Assembly: GCA_902476645.1 (NCBI GenBank)
Contig: CABSEG010000098.1
Coordinates: forward strand, 1 to 7,412
Length of the DNA stretch: 7,412 nt
Direction: 5' to 3'
Source: an uncultured Lachnospiraceae bacterium
Lineage (GTDB): Bacteria > Bacillota > Clostridia > Lachnospirales > Lachnospiraceae
Shown: positions 5,234 through 7,412 of the stretch, piece by piece
Layout: each line of letters begins with the position of its first letter
How positions within the stretch are numbered: the first letter of the stretch is position 1
Program-made: the position numbers and the translations under genes
The notes under the pieces: model-generated
The model's database searches: none
Seen by the model: the letters and a program-made list of their open reading frames with translations, nothing else
Told to the model about the DNA's origin: nothing

Positions 5234-6073
5234 TTATGCGAAAGTCATAAACCATTCTACCGTTTGGGGATCATAATGGGAGAAGAACAGGCTCTCGCCG
5301 CCATCCAGTGCTTCTACCTTGGCCATTTCCTCTGCTGTCAACTGGAAATCAAAGATATTGAAATTTTCTTCCATTCTTTCCTTGTGCGTGGACTTGGGAA
5401 TGACCACCACGCCGCTCTGGGTCAGGAAGCGCAGCGCAACCTGTGCCGTTGACTTGCCGTATTTACCGCCAATTTCCTTTAATACGGGATTGTTAAAGTA
5501 ATCATTTTTTCCTTCCGCAAAGGGCCCCCAGGATTCGATCTGCGTTCCGTTCTTTTTCATGTATTCCTTTGCCACCTTCTGCTGCTGGAATACATGGGTC
5601 TCTACCTGGTTGACGGCAGGTTTGATCTCAGCAAAGTGATGAATGTCCAGAAACCTGTCCGGATAAAAATTCGATACGCCAATCGCTCTTATCTTTCCTT
5701 CCTTATAGGCCTCCTCCATGGCTCGGTAGGTACCATAGTAATCACCAAAGGGCTGATGAATCAGCAGCAAATCGATGTAGGAAGTCTGCAAATTCTTTAA
5801 GGATTCCTCAATAGACGCTTTTGCCTTTTCGAAGCCCGCATTGGAAATCCAAACCTTTGTGGTGATAAAAAACTCTTCCCTCGATTGTCCGCATTTTGCC
5901 AAAGCGTTTCCTACTCCTGCCTCGTTACCATAGGCTTGGGCCGTATCAATGCTGCGATACCCCACCTGAATAGCTTCGGATACGCATCTTTCCGTCTCCT
6001 CCGGCGGCGTCTGATACACTCCGTATCCCAACATCGGCATTTTGACTCCATTATTCAAGGTTACATACTCCAT
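5234..6073 (-). CDS. Aldo/keto reductase
   Basis: A 279-residue NADPH-dependent oxidoreductase with the (alpha/beta)8 barrel of the aldo/keto reductase family; it would reduce an aldehyde or ketone to an alcohol in the cytoplasm. The full catalytic tetrad is visible: Asp43 in SIDTAQAYGNE, Tyr48 in the same block, Lys73 in TTKVW and His106 in LLLIHQP. Further landmarks are IRAIGVSNF (128-136), NQVETH (155-160) and the cofactor 2'-phosphate-binding loop IPKSTHKERMEEN (225-237). Length and motif order fit the 2,5-diketo-D-gluconate reductase/prostaglandin-F-synthase-like branch (AKR5-like), but the substrate cannot be told from sequence. CCGGAGG lies seven bases ahead of the ATG. It is divergent from the LysR regulator at 6212, which probably controls it, and has its own terminator. 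Confidence 0.95.
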   Translation of the reverse strand: MEYVTLNNGVKMPMLGYGVYQTPPEETERCVSEAIQVGYRSIDTAQAYGNEAGVGNALAKCGQSREEFFITTKVWISNAGFEKAKASIEESLKNLQTSYIDLLLIHQPFGDYYGTYRAMEEAYKEGKIRAIGVSNFYPDRFLDIHHFAEIKPAVNQVETHVFQQQKVAKEYMKKNGTQIESWGPFAEGKNDYFNNPVLKEIGGKYGKSTAQVALRFLTQSGVVVIPKSTHKERMEENFNIFDFQLTAEEMAKVEALDGGESLFFSHYDPQTVEWFMTFA

Positions 6074-6127
6074 GATTCTACCTCCGGATATTCAAATTTT
6101 TATAAGCAAAATTCTTTTGTTGATTTC

Positions 6128-6156
6128 ATTTTACATTTTTCTTAAAGAAATGTACA
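6128..6156 (-). promoter_or_regulatory. Probable aldo/keto reductase promoter
   Basis: Minus strand: -10 TAAAAT (6128-6133), a 17-base spacer, and -35 TGTACA (6151-6156, four of six matches). It overlaps the regulator's promoter almost completely on the other strand. A weak -35 is common where an activator is needed, in line with a LysR-type target. Confidence 0.55.
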
Positions 6157-6158
6157 AT
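6130..6158 (+). promoter_or_regulatory. LysR-type regulator promoter
   Basis: -35 TTTACA (6130-6135), a 17-base spacer, and -10 TACAAT (6153-6158), each five of six matches. The spacer contains the T-N11-A dyad at 6138-6150, so bound regulator would cover the promoter, as in autorepressed LysR genes. Confidence 0.8.
6138..6150. promoter_or_regulatory. LysR-type binding site (T-N11-A)
   Basis: TTTCTTAAAGAAA is a perfect 13-base dyad (TTTCTT-A-AAGAAA) that meets the T-N11-A rule for LysR-type operators. Flanking ACAT and ATGT widen the imperfect symmetry. It sits between the -10 and -35 boxes of both divergent promoters. The role as operator is inferred from position and form. Confidence 0.65.
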
Positions 6159-6211
6159 AAGAATATCGGAATCTGCCTTTCAAAAAATGAATACAGAACA
6201 GGAGGGATCAC

Positions 6212-7048
6212 ATGTTAGACTTGAATGAATTGGAACAATTGATTGCTTTTGCCGATATGGGAACGCTGTCTTTGGTTGCCAGCAGGTTTCACATTTCCCA
6301 GCCTACCATCACAAGAACCATGCAGCGTCTGGAGGAATCTTTTGGCGTTCCCCTGTTTGTACGTGGAAAAAATAAGATTGCATTGAATGATACAGGCAAA
6401 CAGGCCGTGGAACAGGCGCGGCGGCTTTTGTCCACTGCAGAGGATGTCCTGCATAAAGTGCGGGAGTTTGATAAAAGCCTGCATACCATTACTGTCACTT
6501 CCTGCGCCCCGGCCCCCTTGTGGTATGTGCTTCCTGCGCTCTCTTCTTCCTATCCGAATATGACCATCGCCTCTTCTCTAAAAAGTATTCCCGGTATCCT
6601 GGAGGATATCTGCTCCGGTGTCTGCCAGTTGGGGATCCTTCCTAGGGAGGCAGATCTGGCTGAATGTTTGAGCATTCCTTTTCTGAAGGAGCATCTTTCC
6701 ATCTGTGTCCCTGCTTCTCACGATCTGGCAAGACGTTCTTCCGTTACCTTTGAGGAATTAAATGGGTTTCATTTCTTGCTTCGTTCGGAAATCGGGTTTT
6801 GGGATGAGATGTGCCGGGTGCAAATGCCATCTTCCAGATTTTTAGTGCAGGCTGATGAGTTTGCCTTCCGAGAATTAATCAGAGAGTCTTCTCTGCCCTG
6901 TTTTACCACGAACCTGGCTACGGATTATCAAAACCTGCTTGCGGATCGGATTAAAATTCCTATCATCAGTCCCGAGGCCAATGTGACCTATTATTTGGTC
7001 TGCCGTTCTGATCAGAAAGCTTACGCCGCCATTGCAGAACGCATTTGA
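6212..7048 (+). CDS. LysR-type transcriptional regulator
   Basis: A 278-residue DNA-binding regulator. The N-terminal winged helix-turn-helix covers about residues 1-60, with LSLVASRFHISQPTITRTMQ (19-38) as the helix-turn-helix, followed by LEESFGVPLFVRGKNKIALND; both are typical of the LysR family. A linker helix spans about 61-90. The substrate-binding-like effector domain runs from about residue 91 to the end, at the short side of the family's usual 290-300. The start is fixed by AGGAGGG six bases before ATG. It is divergent from the aldo/keto reductase with a shared operator region, so that gene and its own promoter are the likely targets. It is also convergent with leuD; a link to leucine genes cannot be excluded but is not shown. 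The inducer is unknown. Confidence 0.93.
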   Translation: MLDLNELEQLIAFADMGTLSLVASRFHISQPTITRTMQRLEESFGVPLFVRGKNKIALNDTGKQAVEQARRLLSTAEDVLHKVREFDKSLHTITVTSCAPAPLWYVLPALSSSYPNMTIASSLKSIPGILEDICSGVCQLGILPREADLAECLSIPFLKEHLSICVPASHDLARRSSVTFEELNGFHFLLRSEIGFWDEMCRVQMPSSRFLVQADEFAFRELIRESSLPCFTTNLATDYQNLLADRIKIPIISPEANVTYYLVCRSDQKAYAAIAERI

Positions 7049-7065
7049 CAGAACTAAAAGAATAA

Positions 7066-7123
7066 AAAGGGCCGATGCCCTGACAAAATGAATCGGATCC
7101 CTGTCATTGCATATCGGCTCTTT
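7066..7123. terminator. Bidirectional terminator between the LysR regulator and leuD
   Basis: AAAGGGCCGAT (7066-7076) pairs with ATCGGCTCTTT (7113-7123) with one G-U pair, and inner TGACA/TGTCA segments can extend the hairpin. T-rich tracts follow on both strands: TTTCTTAACTC on plus and CCCTTTTTATTCTTTT on minus. It lies between the convergent stop codons at 7048 and 7132 and can serve both genes. Confidence 0.82.
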
Positions 7124-7131
7124 CTTAACTC

Positions 7132-7412
7132 TTATTTTCCATTGATGTAATTGATCAGGCCCTCTGCCTGAATGATTTTCTGCATAAATTCTGGGAAAGC
7201 CTGCCCCTGGAACCGGGTACCTTTCGTCTTATTGTAGATGATGCCGCTGTCAAAATCGATCTCCACCTGGTCTCCTGACTCAATTCCTTTTGCGGCATCC
7301 GGACATTCGATGATGGGAAGCCCGATGTTGATGGCATTGCGGTAGAAAATTCTGGCAAAGGTTTCCGCAATGACGCAGCTTACGCCTGCCGCCTTGATGG
7401 CAATGGGTGCAT
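7132..7412 (-). CDS. leuD: 3-isopropylmalate dehydratase small subunit, N-terminus beyond the window
   Basis: With the LeuC large subunit it forms the isopropylmalate isomerase that converts 2- to 3-isopropylmalate, the second step of leucine synthesis. The reverse strand from the right edge reads 92 codons to TAA at 7132-7134. The translation contains VIAETFARIFYRNAINIGLP, followed by IIEC, the hallmark block of the aconitase-type swivelling small subunit, and ends YINGK. Family members are about 160-165 residues, so roughly the first 70 lie outside. The partner leuC is usually just upstream and would be to the right of this window. No leuB follows leuD here: a terminator comes directly after the stop. 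Confidence 0.93.
   Translation of the reverse strand, partial: APIAIKAAGVSCVIAETFARIFYRNAINIGLPIIECPDAAKGIESGDQVEIDFDSGIIYNKTKGTRFQGQAFPEFMQKIIQAEGLINYINGK

Noticed and set aside
7155..7370. A 71-codon minus-strand frame inside leuD.
   Set aside because: It is in a different frame from the clearly recognisable LeuD translation and has no family features.

Overview
The window looks like a chromosomal segment from a Gram-positive Clostridia, most likely Lachnospiraceae-like. The grounds are strong AGGAGG-type ribosome binding sites, canonical TTGACA/TATAAT promoters, a leucine T-box leader on leuA, a PurO-type IMP cyclohydrolase, an SPL-type radical SAM protein, and moderate GC with very AT-rich intergenic DNA. 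I see no transposase, phage gene, CRISPR array or rRNA.

Layout. 1-1523 (-) is leuA (2-isopropylmalate synthase), whose C-terminus runs off the left edge. 1524-1980 is its leader: promoter, Stem I with a CTC leucine specifier, Stem III, T-box motif, and overlapping antiterminator and terminator. 2040-2753 (-) is a PurO-type IMP cyclohydrolase with its own promoter and terminator; that terminator abuts the leuA -35 box. 2832-3728 (-) is an SPL-like radical SAM protein ending in a possible beta-clamp-binding peptide. 3942-4667 (+) is an alpha/beta hydrolase divergent from it. 4622-4834 (-) is a possible 70-aa single-span membrane protein overlapping the hydrolase 3' end. 4873-4931 is a perfect 19-bp inverted repeat, probably a bidirectional terminator. 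5005-5078 (-) is tRNA-Pro(GGG) with a good promoter. 5234-6073 (-) is an aldo/keto reductase, divergent from a LysR-type regulator at 6212-7048 (+) across a short shared control region. After a bidirectional terminator, 7132-7412 (-) holds the C-terminal half of leuD, cut by the right edge.

How it fits together. Both ends belong to leucine biosynthesis on the minus strand (leuA left, leuD right), but about 5.6 kb of apparently unrelated, mostly singly transcribed genes lies between them. Leucine control of leuA is directly visible as tRNA-Leu-sensing transcription attenuation. The reductase and LysR regulator form a classic divergent regulator/target pair with a perfect T-N11-A dyad between them. 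No large new multi-gene system is evident. The most interesting items are the clamp-motif radical SAM protein, the 19-bp inverted repeat with the small membrane ORF beside it, and the LysR/AKR control region.
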